64,000 nt of DNA from Tubulanus polymorphus (Eukaryota; Nemertea; Palaeonemertea; Tubulaniformes; Tubulanidae): contig NC_134025.1 in the NCBI RefSeq assembly GCF_964204645.1, positions 20,490,001-20,554,000 on the forward strand, read 5' to 3'. Below the pieces are notes generated by a model. That model was not told where the DNA came from. It saw only the letters and a program-made list of their open reading frames with translations, and ran no database searches. The translations under genes were made by a program, and so were the position numbers. Shown one piece after another: positions 52,836 to 64,000 of the stretch (the first letter of the stretch is position 1; each line of letters begins with the position of its first letter).

Positions 52836-53179
52836 ATGGCAATAACAATACACGGGTTGAAGTCCAATCTCACAATAAATCCGCAGAATTCTTTGTAATC
52901 AACAATTAACAATTAAAAATTATGTCTTGTCATTTTTCATAATCACTCAAAATACGTACGATTTGTCACCGAAACTACGTAAGCGTGATTTTTAGCGCTG
53001 ATAAGACCTCAAAAGTGGTTAAAGTAATTGTCGATTAATGGTCATGACGTCCTTCTGATGGCCTAGATAATGCTCGGCCAGGTATACAATGACAGGTATA
53101 CAAATAGATAAGTAATGAACTTGTCATTTCAAACTCGACTGGTCAACAAATCGCGTGGCGGTGTACATGATATACGAAA

Positions 53180-56100
53180 ATGACTCCGGATCCGACAACT
53201 ACGTCAACAGTGAACCTGGTCGAAGAAAATGTAAGTTGAATATTGTTTTGATGGGTAAATTCGAAAAAGTACACGAAATCACAATATTGATATTCCAACT
53301 TTATCCGAGCGAACGATCGAGTGTTGTTTTGTCTTAGATTCATTTAATTTCCACGTACTATGTATATTTCAGTACAGATCTGCAGTTATATTTTGATTAT
53401 GTCATGATAATTATATATTGTCGGAATATATGATCGGCTGAATTCACTGACTTGGGTAGAAATTAAATCTTTTTTTTTAAATCAAAACCGGTGACAGTCG
53501 TTCCACGTATATAACTTATAAGTATTTTTCTTCTTTTCTTAGGGCTTTGCAACTGACCAGGCAAACAGCCACACCATCGACACCATCGACAAGGGAAACA
53601 CCAAAAAAGGGCCAAAAGAACGTGGAAATTGGGGTGGACAACTGGAGTTTATTCTGACGTGTATAGGATATGCCGTAGGCTTAGGAAATGTTTGGAGATT
53701 TCCATATCTCTGTTACAAAAATGGAGGAGGTAAGTTAAGTACTTATAAACTCAAGAGAAATTTCCTCTCTTGCCATAACACAGTAGCTTTGCTTACTTGA
53801 TATTTGTCGGGCATTTGTCAAATATTATTTCGATCTGGTTCTGTTGCAGGTGCCTTTTTGATACCATACGTCATAATGTTGTTATTTGTCGGTCTTCCGT
53901 TATTTTTTATGGAGCTTGCGTTCGGTCAATTTGCTAGTCTCGGTCCGATATCCATCTGGAAAATAAACCCATTATTTAAAGGTAATCTTGGTGGTTGACA
54001 CTGGAATAAACTTGTTTACGCTCGTATTCATGGCAATCACTCTTTCGTAAAAACTTTCATTCAGCTTCAAATTTCAAGATTTTGCCATATTTTATCATTC
54101 CAGGTATGGGTTGGGCAATGATAATAGTGACGTTTTGTGTCTCATTGTACTATAACGTCATTGTTGCATATTGTTTGTACTATCTATTCGCGTCGATGAC
54201 GTCGGTCCTACCGTGGTCAACATGTGACAACGAATGGAACAGCGAGTACTGTACGAACGACATCAATGATGATGTCGTTAAAAACGGTAGGTTTCCATAT
54301 ATATTTCAACTCGTATTTCACACCGTTAAAAGCCTGCATCACGTTCGATATTTGAGATGTGTATGTTTCAGTTACGTATTTGAATAATGCCACAATCGAA
54401 ATCGAAAATGGCACAGTTACACTCTATAACTGTAGCGCTAGTGCAATTCAGAATGCACTTGCAACTATCAATACAACGACAACTACGCTGGTAGCAAACT
54501 GCACAGAAAAACAGACAGCAATCAACTCGTCGACGGAAGAATATTTCTAGTGAGTGGCTACTCTTGTTCTAACTCGGTCGAGCTTAACGTATAGTTAAGC
54601 TTTATACTAAATGCGATAACGTATAACATTTTTAGTAACAAAGTACTTGGCCTAACTGATGATTTTTCCGTAACTGGCAAGTTGAAATGGGAGTTGAGTC
54701 TATGTCTGCTCTTGGCCTGGATTATCGTGTTCCTCGTTTTGATCAAAGGAATACAGACGTTAGGAAAGGTAATTATTTGGTCAGGAAGATCTCATCGATA
54801 GCTTAAGTCTGGCAATGTAAATCTTAACAATCAATCCCTGTGACAACATTGAACTTTGCCTTCGCAATTTGGGGGGGGGGGGGGGTGTATGAAAGCGAAG
54901 TTGACAAAGAACCTTGAAGATAGAGAGGTAACACGTTCATATCGAAATCACATGTTTTATTTATTTCCAAGATAAAAAGTAAATTTTCTACAATAACTTG
55001 AATCTTCAATAGTTTAGATTTACCCTTATACATGTATCTAGGTTATGGTTTTCCATGCAACGCCGTATTTTCTGGTAAACTCATTGGATCACAACCTAAA
55101 GAAAGAGAAAATATATGTGCTTTTGATGCTAACAACTAATTAAGCATGACCAAATATTGCGGGTTGCTAAATTACACTAAAATATTCATTTCGTATGTTA
55201 TCATCTCAAAATAAAGTCTGGCCACCCTAAACTCAAGGGAAGGTTTAAAACGCCTGCATGTTCCGTCAAAATTATCGAAGCAACTGAATAATAATGCACA
55301 CGCGAAATGCAGCGACAGATAAGAAGACAAAGCAATTCAAACCCACTGTTTCTTAACAATATAGCTGATTAAACAGTTCTTTTAATTTTCTAATTTTAAA
55401 GGGATGTAAAGCGTCGCTAGATGATCTATTTGACCATTTTTTCCGCTATTAACCAAAACCATAGTAGAGAAAATGATACTCATAATTTTTTCAATGTAAG
55501 TGACTTCATTCATGATCACAATGATGATGCACTTAATAGGCTTATCACTGAGGGAGAATTATCTAAATGCATAAAATGCCTCAAGAATAACAAAGCCTTT
55601 GGAAACGACAAAATCCTAAACGAATTTCTAAAAACTGCAGAAAATGAAATCCTGCCTACCTTTGTTCCATTGTTTAACCATAGATTGAAAACAGGCTGCA
55701 TTCCGGAAGAGTGGGGAGTAGGTATTATTATCCCAATCTATTAAAATAAGGGAGGCCCTTCCAATCCGGATAACTACAGAGGAATTATCCTACTGAGCTG
55801 TATGAGCAAATTGTTTACGAGCCTGATTTATAAACGTTTAGAGGAGTTCTTGATGGAAAATCAATTACTAAATGAAAATCAAGTCGGATTTCGGAAAAAT
55901 CGTAGTATCATGGACCATATTTTCACGCTGCATTCTCTTATAGATATTTTGACTGGTAATAAGCGAAAACTTTATTGTATATTTATTGATTATCAAAAAG
56001 CATTTGACATATGGAGAAAAGCACTGTGGCATAAATTAATTTCAACTGGAATTACAGGAAATATTCTCCGAGTGATTCATAACATGTACCAACATATCAA

Positions 56101-59100
56101 GTCCAAAGTCAAGGTAAATAACCAACTATCTGAAAGCATAGATAGTCAAATCGGATTACGTTAAGGGGGGGGGGGGGAATTGTTACCAGTGCTTTTCTCC
56201 ATGTCAATGACCTCGAGTCTTTCCTATACGAGAAAGGTTGTCAAGGATTAAATTTCCAGGTGGATGATATCTGGTTTAACATATTAATACTTTTATATGC
56301 TGACGATACTTTATTATCATCCGACAATGCTCCTAAACTGCAAAATATACTTGACCATGTTGTGGATTACTGCCAGACATGGCAATTAGTAATCAATATC
56401 GAAAAAACGCCATAAAAAAAAGCCATAGTCTTTGAAAAAAGAAGATCGAACAGACAGCCTATTTTCTACGTAAGGGGGTAGCTTTGGAAACAGTACCTGA
56501 CTGGTAATTTTGCTAAATGCAAAAAAATATCTGTGACCAACCGAAAAAGCATTATTTTTTGTACTTGAAAAAGTACAGCAATACTCTCTAACTATAGACA
56601 TTGCATTTAGATTTTTTGATGCAATGGTTGGATCGATCCTTACTTTTGGTAGTGAACTATGGGGTTTCTCGAACTTAGATGCAACCGAGAAAATACAATG
56701 TTTTGCAAATACCTATTGAAATTGAAACGTGCAACACCAAACGCTTTGGTTTACGGAGAATTAGGACGGTTTTAAAATACAAATACAAGTCAGAATGGTT
56801 AAGGTTTGGGGACACCTGACTACAGTGAGCAACACTCATCCTGGTAAAATATATCACATCCTATTAAGAAATCATGTAAATGGTAAGACCAGTAAATGGA
56901 TAACTTGTATCCAGTCGATCTTAGAAAACTGTGGTCTAGGCTACATTTGGTACGAACAATCTTTCCCGAACTGCCGTTATTTGTCAGAAATTGTTAAACT
57001 ACGTTTGCAGGACCAATTTAAACAGAAATGGCACTAGACTATTGAAGCCTCAACAAAACTAGATGCTTACGGAATTATTAAGCTGAATTGGGGGCGGGAA
57101 ATATGTTCACTAGCATTACCTGACCTAAGGACAAATTTAATACGGTTCCGTTGTTCTACGGTTCCAGTTCCATTTTAGCGAGGATTCACCTGTCATTTTA
57201 CACAGTGTTAAGCGCATGCGCATCTGCTAATGATTATTCATGACTTAGGTCATTCCAGATCAGGTCAAATTATATAAAAGCTAAGGAATTTTTTAACAAA
57301 TTATCTAAAATTTTACAGCTTAGAACGGTCACATCGCAACGAAATTCGCACAATAGCGAGTGTTAGGCTAATTGAATCATATGGAAAAAGAAATACGACC
57401 GGGTCTATCACCGTTTCAAAATGTGGCTTGTTATCATCACTTTCTAGCAATATTGGCACAAGGCCAACGGGTCGTTTGCGTAAGAAGCGAACCATAGGTT
57501 CGCCAATATACCTCCATGGTTTGAAACAAAAAGATTCTGATATATATTTCCTGACCATTAACCATTTCTATTCCTATAAATGGCATTTGATATTTTACAG
57601 GTGGTATATTTCACCGCGTTATTCCCGTATGTTTTGCTGACGGCTCTTCTCATCCAAGGCTGTACACTAGAAGGTTCAATTGATGGTATACTGTACTACG
57701 TAACCCCTCAATGGGATAGACTTCTCGATGGCAAGGTAAAACGGCTATTGATTTTCATCAGATAATAGGAATAACGAGAAGTAAGAACTAAAACATTTCA
57801 TATCACACGCCAACCCGCTGAAACCCAGTCGCCCTGATCGACGTCCACGCGGTCCGTTAATTATATTTGCATTCAACGATGTTTTCATGTTTGTTTATTC
57901 AATTCCCAATACTGCTTCGCACATATTTTCAGGATTAAATCGACGCTCGAGGGACACCGAGTTGCATGAATGTTGTTCGATTTGATATCGATGATTCGTA
58001 GAGAATTCGACTAAGTCGTCCGACTATGATCGTCGAATCATGAGGCGTTCATTTCGCTGGTCGTCACAGAGATTCTCTTCCCCGTTTATTTTTCAGTCCA
58101 GGGAAATCTCACTCGAATATTTCTTACAGCGCGGGATTAAATCTACCATGCATTGATTTACTAGATCGCTAGATTGGATACTACAAATTCATTTTTCTAT
58201 CAAATTTTTGGTATCTCGTTTGAGCATTTGTGATATCTTATACTATTGTAGGTTTGGAGCGATGCGGCCACGCAAATTTTTTACTCCCTAGCCACTTGTT
58301 CTGGAGGTCTAATCGCAATGGCCAGTTTTAATAAATTTAACAACAACTGTCTCAGGTACTGAACTCTGGCATAGAACAACATAACCTTAGAACGCTTATA
58401 TACCTTATAAAAACCTAAATCGCGTAAGGATGAAATAGAGAAAAATTGCCCACGCTTAACGCGTCTTAACGCGACTCTAACAGACTTTGGAGTAATAATT
58501 TGACAAAGGGAAAAAGGGCATTTAAAAGCCGCGGTAGCATTAAGTTTGATGAAATTCTGGAACAATTTTTTTGTTTAGTGGGTTTTTTTCTAATCCTGGG
58601 TACGGTATATGTTCATCGCCAGCTTTAATCAACTGATATGATATATGAAAAAAGTAAAATGGGATTTTATTGCTCGGTAAGTGCGATCAATCAGAGATAT
58701 TCTGGGTTAGATTTTACGGAAGTGATCTTTGAACTATATTTTCTTAGCGCAAACCGTGGAATTCTTTTATCATCCCCTGTAAAACCGAACCAATTGTAAA
58801 TTAATTTCAAATTTGACGATCAATTCCAACCGAATGGTTGAGTAAATCATTTTATATCATAAGTAAAGTGAATGACTAAATTCAGACGAAATTTGATGAT
58901 CAAATCAAACACTTTAAGAAACAGATGATTTTTGTTCAAGCTTATGATAGATTAGCTTTCATCGAATTACAAGTAAAACAGAAATTGTCGCCTTGCGAAT
59001 GAAATATTGTACGATCTTTTTATTTCAGAGATGCTCTAATCGTGCCGTTCATAAACTGTGGTACGAGTATCTACGCCGGGTTCGTGATATTCTCAGTTCT

Positions 59101-62080
59101 CGGATTCATGGCCCACGAGAAACATACGACCGTTGCCGATGTCGCCAGAGGAGGTAATTACCATCATTGAGTCTGTTTTTGCCTTGTCATGCTAGCGCTA
59201 AGCGACCTTTCAGACTTTGCTATGTCTGTGTAGATTGTATGTTTTTACTTTTCTATGCAAATGAACTTTGAAATGATTGAATTAAATCTCATAACATCTA
59301 GCCTGCCCTATAAAAATGAGTATTTAGAGAAATTGTACGGAAGGATTTGAGTTAAGGCATTAGGATAAGTTTCTTAGTCCACTCGGTCGATGATTTTCTA
59401 TTCGTCATTCTGGAAGAATAGTGGCTGCTATTTTAGGTTGAATTCGAAACGTGGTTGATATTTTCGTATTCAATCAATTCATAACTTAAAACCTGGAAGC
59501 TCTCAGCAACAAGGACTTATCTATTGAATTTATGATATTGCTATTTGATATTCAATACGTCTGGAACAATTTCTTATCTTTATTGCTAATACCAGGAATC
59601 AATGTTGGGCAATAAAAGTTAGCATATTAAAAGTCTCATAAAATTAGGTTGTTACGTTATCTTTATCACATTAGAAAGCTATAAATGATAATATTTTAGA
59701 AAAATTGATGCAATGACTGGCGCATAATAAAACAGGAATATTTAACGTTCTGTCCCGATAAAATCTGTTTCGATGAACTGAATGTGTTTAGATATCTGGA
59801 GAATAATACAAATTCTAATCGAAGTCAACAATGCCTGCGCAATAGACGATTACGATAAAAAGACAGTATCTCATAGTTATTTTTAAAAAGATAGTTAAGT
59901 TCATTCTTCGGTCGAGTTCAAAACCAATTTACATCTGTACAATTTTTCTTCACTTACAATTAATTTTCCAATCTACAGTTTTTCATTAATTTCACGCAAA
60001 CCTATAATCGTATAACCGTAACAGTAAGTCAAAACAAAAACATTAAAAAAGAATAGGTGAAAATGCCGTATAAAAATGACATATCTCCTTAGAAGTTGAA
60101 CATATTAAGCATAAAATTCTTATTATAGAAATTATCGTAATGAAATGATATCTTTCTTTGTCAGGACCTGGTTTAGCCTTCATCGTTTACCCAGAAGCTG
60201 TTGCTAAAATGCCTCTATTTCCACCATTGTGGGCGATGCTATTCTTCATCATGATGGTCATGCTCGGATTCAGTTCACTGGTATCAATAACTTTATACGC
60301 TTGAATCCTTTCCATTGTCACCTGCAAATGCTAAATATTTGGAGAAACCTTCAAACCATTTAATCCTATCGATATTTGCCCTCTTGAATGAATTGTATAA
60401 GGTATAATTGTGTAATTGTATTGGGGGTCACGATTGTGTTATATTTCTCGAACTTTCTTTTCTATAGTTTTCTATGATGGAAACGGTGATCAGCGCGATT
60501 TCTGATGAATACAAGAGAACGCTAAGAACGACGACGAAAAGGACAATTATATTCAGAGCCGCTATTTGCACTTTAGCATTTTTACTCGGTTTGCCAATGT
60601 GTTTAGAGGTGAGTAACAGGGATAAAATATTGTGGCAGTTTATCGTCGTTTTTATGATGACTGTGTTATTGTACACGGACTTAATGAAATCAGTAACTGA
60701 AATCGTAAATTGTAAATGTAACTGGAGTAATTATGACTGTATAACTGTTAATTCATTTTGTATCCTGTGCTCGAAAAAATGTCTAATATCTGGAGCAATA
60801 GATTTAAATCTGAATCTGAATTTGTATCATTGATCGTTTACTTTCATCATAGAAATTCGGACATAGTAACGAACTCAGATAAAAACAATGAATATAACAA
60901 GACCACGCGACATTCAGTTGTACATAGCAGTTGCATTATGCGTTTCAACTTATCGAATTTATTTTCTAGAATGGAATGTACCTTTTGAATTTGATTGACA
61001 ATTTTGTCGGTGGTTTTCCGCTGCTGATCGTCGGATTTCTGGAATGCATCGCGATAAATCATATATATGGTGAGTTTGTAATTCAAATAATGCAGTTTAC
61101 ACAGTTTAATACTCGATTAAATCGTCAATAGCGATGACGTTATCCATCGATAACAATGAATTGTAAATTGTAGAATTGAATCGATTCGGAATGTATTCTA
61201 TCGTTTCTTAAATTTAGGATACAAACGTTTCGCTGCTGATATTCGGTTGATGTTAGGCCGAGAACCGGGTGAATACTTCAGGGCCACCTTGTGTGTTGTT
61301 TCGCCTCTAGTCATGATTGTAAGTATCGTAATGGCCTAAATCCAGCAATCCAGCTCATCATCATGCATCGTATTATATATATTCTTTCATTTTATTCTCG
61401 TGTAAATCCCACCATTGCCTTTTTGGAAAATGATTGTATCGAATTAAGGCGTGATTGGAGAGTGCATAATGGGCATTAGGACGAGCAATTCTATCATTCT
61501 CTCATCTTAAAATCCGATGGTTTCCTAGTTCTGGTTCATCCTTTAATACATGACTTTCATCTGACGTGTTGATTCAAGTATCTTTTTTATATAATTAGTT
61601 TAAATTGCTTTCTAGGGTACGATCGTATTCAAATCATGGAATTATCAACGTCTGACGTATAATCACTACGTTTACCCCGATTGGGCAGAGGCTCTCGGAT
61701 GGGTGACTGCCGCCATTCCTATCAGTGTTATTTTCATTTGGATGTTGGTACAATACTGCAGGTCATACGGCTATCAGGTAATTCAGATTATTCAAAGTTC
61801 CTTTCCATCCAGCACGAAATAATTTCATTATATGAATACGGCTTGCTTAAATTGATTTACATTAAGGTAAATGTATATGAACATTTCTGTAATGCTTCAG
61901 GCTTGCATTAAGGCAAACAGACCGTCTTCAAGCTGGGGTCCAGCGATGGCCGAACACAGATCTGACACGATTTACGAGGAAGATAGGCAAATGGAAACTC
62001 GAAGTTCCGTCTGCAAAGAAACAGAAGCTAAAAACGGTGATCTTGGACACACAAACCAGTCGTTTAGTATTGACTTATAG
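53180..62080 (+). CDS. SLC6 sodium/chloride-dependent transporter, glycine-transporter-like
   Basis: Fifteen exons: 53180-53230, 53543-53729, 53850-53981, 54104-54286, 54372-54549, 54636-54768, 57601-57735, 58252-58355, 59029-59153, 60165-60280, 60468-60608, 60970-61069, 61218-61318, 61616-61777 and 61901-62080. They join without a frame break to 675 aa. TM1 carries the signature [17 protein letters not shown] (59-75); Gly63, where monoamine carriers have Asp, points to an amino-acid substrate. TM3 has [10 protein letters not shown] (Tyr140). The second extracellular loop has the disulfide pair Cys164/Cys173 and about six N-glycosylation sequons. TM6 reads [17 protein letters not shown], and the tail contains [13 protein letters not shown], similar to glycine-transporter tails. 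All twelve membrane segments appear present. The ATG at 53180 is chosen because it is the one in phase with exon 2. Intron 6 (54769-57600) holds a dead LINE. Likely role: Na+/Cl−-coupled uptake of glycine or a related small amino acid at the plasma membrane; the exact substrate is inferred. Confidence 0.9.
54868..54886. repeat. Poly-G tract in SLC6 intron 6
   Basis: A run of about 16 G, upstream of the decayed LINE; another run of about 13 G occurs within it at about 56165-56177. Confidence 0.9.
55385..57130 (+). pseudogene. Decayed LINE reverse transcriptase inside SLC6 intron 6
   Basis: Reading across several frames gives RT blocks in order. These are [16 protein letters not shown] (about 55590), [20 protein letters not shown] (55755-55812), [40 protein letters not shown] and YADDTLL (about 56300). 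Then come [15 protein letters not shown] (about 56632) and the C-terminal [20 protein letters not shown] (about 56895-56955). Stops, frameshifts and a poly-G run interrupt it. It belongs to a different LINE clade from the copy at 50214. It is in sense orientation within the host intron. Confidence 0.75.
57288..57560 (+). other. Unassigned open frame next to SLC6 exon 7
   Basis: After a TATATAAAAG box (about 57272) an open frame contains [20 protein letters not shown] and [19 protein letters not shown]. It looks protein-like and basic but matches nothing I recognise. It may be a piece of a retroelement adjoining the decayed LINE. A frame on the opposite strand over the same bases is less convincing. 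Confidence 0.25.
59154..60164 (+). other. SLC6 intron 9, nothing recognised
   Basis: About 1 kb of AT-rich intron without repeats, RNA genes or protein-like frames that I can support. Confidence 0.5.
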
Positions 62081-62462
62081 GCGTCAAGGAAGAATGCACT
62101 ATCGGGTATATTATGATTCTTTCAGTTATTTGTACTGTTTACGGACGAATGACGTGGGTTATAGTTTGATACTATTTCAATTCGTATGAGAACTATCTGC
62201 TTAATCTCACAAAGCTTGCTGTATTCAAATGTTGCTGAAGAAATACAATATTTGCTCTTGCATTGTCTAAACGTCTACCGCGGAGTTTAATTGGAAATAG
62301 ACAATATAAAGCGAATTAACTGAAAACACGCTTTTGAGAGTTCTCTCTTTAGAATAACTGAATAATCTGTTTTCGTAGGATGCACATCTATGTATTAGTG
62401 TTTGTAGGTTTGACACGTTACGCTCGTTTTCTATAAACTACGCGCACGTGACAAATTGTTGA

Positions 62463-62468
62463 AATAAA
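62463..62468 (+). promoter_or_regulatory. Polyadenylation signal for the SLC6 gene
   Basis: AATAAA lies 383 nt after the SLC6 stop codon; a second AATAAA is at about 62524-62529. Confidence 0.5.
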
Positions 62469-62539
62469 GTTCGTGTTGGTAGGCAAAATTGACATCGATT
62501 GAGAAATGGATGAAATTTATTGTGAATAAACAATGAAAC

Positions 62540-63540
62540 TAAGTTGTTTAACGAATAAGTAAACGTTTTATCGTCAGACCGATTTGGTCGATGTTATTTG
62601 TCGTTCGAGGTTTTTCCGTCGCCTTTTTTCGGAGATAATTTCGCACTTTATTCTGCGGATTGAGTATGTGTATTCATCAAATAAGAGGAGGATGCGATTA
62701 AACAACATGTATACTTAACTAGCGAAAGGAAACCACGCGTGTTTTTTAGCCTATGATTTCGAATGATCATTTGGCCGTTTAGTAGGATCATTGTAAAAGT
62801 TTTAGATGTCACGTGATGTGCCATGCCTGTAGAGACCATGTAGGCTCTCTGCATGACCTTTGCCGAAAAGACGGGCATTTCACACTGAAACCGAAGAAAT
62901 AAATGAAGGGAGGGTTTAGGGAGAGAGGAGTTTAATCAGTTTAGCTTTGGAGAGAGTATCGAAGAAGGGGAGAAGTTGTACAGAATGAATGCTGGACTCA
63001 TAGCGAAGAAAGTGTACTGGTTAATGTCTCTGAGAAGATTTCATACCAGAAGGGACGGAGCCACGGAGTTAAAACATCAACACCCGAAACGCAACACCAC
63101 AAAACACCAAAGCAACACTTCCAACTTAACCTTATTGGATCAGGATATATTATAATAATATCAAATTTTTATAATATTACTCATTCATAAATTCAATGCA
63201 ACAATGCGCGCTGATGAAGTTATAAACATTGATATCGTCTTACCGATAATTTAACTTGAATAATTGCTCATTTCCTTAAAAAAATCGCAATTCTAACAAA
63301 TTTTAATCACATTTTTCGATTTCTCAGGATCAATAGACATCTATATGTGGTCGTAAGGTGGTCGATATGTCGTCGCTTTTTACCGTTTTCGATTATCTTT
63401 ATCAGTTTCTAAGTAAATTGCGAGTCAAACTTCCAAAAAACGTTTTTCTTGGGTCCCCTCCATGCATATTTATATCCGGAAATTTTTTCTTTCACTTTTG
63501 TCCAGTGTTGTTGGGTAAATTTTTCCTCTTTTTCAAAGAC
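62540..63540. other. Intergenic, no gene seen
   Basis: Frames are short and not protein-like; no repeat of note was seen. Confidence 0.45.
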
Positions 63541-63544
63541 TATT

Positions 63545-63790
63545 TGTGATGCGTGTTTTATCATATTTCATCAGACCCTGGATAGATTTTGAGAGTTTTC
63601 GCAACATCCAAACCGTGTGAATCTCTAGTTTTCATTTATGCAAAAATCATTTCTCAAATTTGCAAATAGTGCGACATGAGAGCGATTTAAAAATCGGTGG
63701 TCAGTTTTTTTCCGCGCGCATAAAAATCCAGGGTACTGAACTTTGAAGTTCGTTATTTGCAGAAATAATTTTCTTAAGAATTCTCTTAAA
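63545..63790 (+). repeat. Fragment of the large fold-back family
   Basis: GTGAATCTCTAGTTTTCA, GCGACATGAGAGCGAT, AAAATCGGTGGTCAGTTTTT and TCCAGGGTACTGAA match the left arm of the element at 7549-9375 in the same order. Only one arm is present. Confidence 0.75.
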
Positions 63791-63815
63791 GTTTTCTTCG
63801 TTTTCATCATATCCT

Positions 63816-63960
63816 TCAGCTTATTGGATCAGTTGCCGGGAATTCAAGTTTTGTTTCCGTGTCAAACTGTTGAAAATATATGCTAAACATGATCATTTAA
63901 TTTACTACCATGGAATCTTAACAGCATTCAACACTGAATAACTCTCGAGCAATACGGGAT
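63816..63960. repeat. Copy of the astacin-gene 3' UTR repeat
   Basis: About 145 bp match 39710-39856 at moderate divergence (GATCAGTTGCCGGGAATT, GTTGAAAATATATGCTAAACATGATC, ATGGAATCTTAACAGCATT). It directly follows the fold-back fragment at 63545-63790. Confidence 0.65.
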
Positions 63961-64000
63961 ATCGACACATTCAAGTTCTTGAATTTCTCGTTGAAATGAA

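Noticed and set aside
57313-57558. 81-aa minus-strand ORF beside SLC6 exon 7
   Set aside because: The plus strand over the same bases has the more protein-like frame; no splice or domain support exists for the minus one.
60474-60833. 119-aa ORF as a separate gene
   Set aside because: Its start is SLC6 exon 11 (60468-60608) read through the donor into the intron.

Overview
This window is nuclear DNA from an AT-rich, repeat-rich animal genome, most likely a marine invertebrate bilaterian. The genes are split by many phase-consistent GT-AG introns and carry animal domain families: an SLC6 transporter, astacin, FN2, TSP1, C-type lectin and PAN domains. AATAAA signals lie near gene ends, and AGGCCTA-type words, SINEs, MITEs, LINE fragments and long (AT)n tracts are scattered between and inside genes. 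Exact taxon cannot be fixed from sequence alone; a lophotrochozoan or non-vertebrate deuterostome is an inference.

The left third (1 to about 22 kb) is almost gene-free. It holds several fold-back or MITE families, tRNA-like/SINE sequences, a 163-bp tandem repeat, and two orphan exon candidates on the minus strand (1084-1200 and 17927-18034). From 22.3 to 31.6 kb lies an 11-exon plus-strand gene for a 400-aa protein with a TPR-like helical region and a C-terminal transmembrane anchor, resembling consortin. Its fourth intron has U12-type splice signals, and its largest intron is filled with two tandem-repeat elements.

From 35.0 to 36.6 kb is a two-exon membrane-anchored acyltransferase with an HHxxxDG motif (504 aa). 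Tail to tail with it, about 80 bp away, is a two-exon minus-strand gene for a 100-aa secreted PAN/apple-like protein whose intron contains a 130-bp (AT)n tract.

From 39.9 to 47.9 kb a 16-exon minus-strand gene encodes a secreted multidomain protease. The order is signal peptide, C-type lectin-like domain, astacin propeptide with an aspartate switch, furin site, astacin catalytic domain, two FN2, TSP1, a GCFxD (WSC-like) domain and two TSP1. Every intron phase fits this single model. An orphan, broken copy of its first lectin exon sits 5 kb away at 52.7 kb, beyond a 5'-truncated LINE flanked by (AT)n tracts.

From 53.2 to 62.1 kb a 15-exon plus-strand gene encodes a complete 675-aa SLC6 transporter, closest in appearance to glycine transporters. 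Its sixth intron contains a decayed second LINE. The right end is intergenic and carries diverged copies of repeats seen near 7.7 kb and 39.7 kb. The genes are functionally unrelated neighbours; nothing suggests an operon or a cluster. Exon coordinates come from manual frame and splice-site tracing, not from transcripts.
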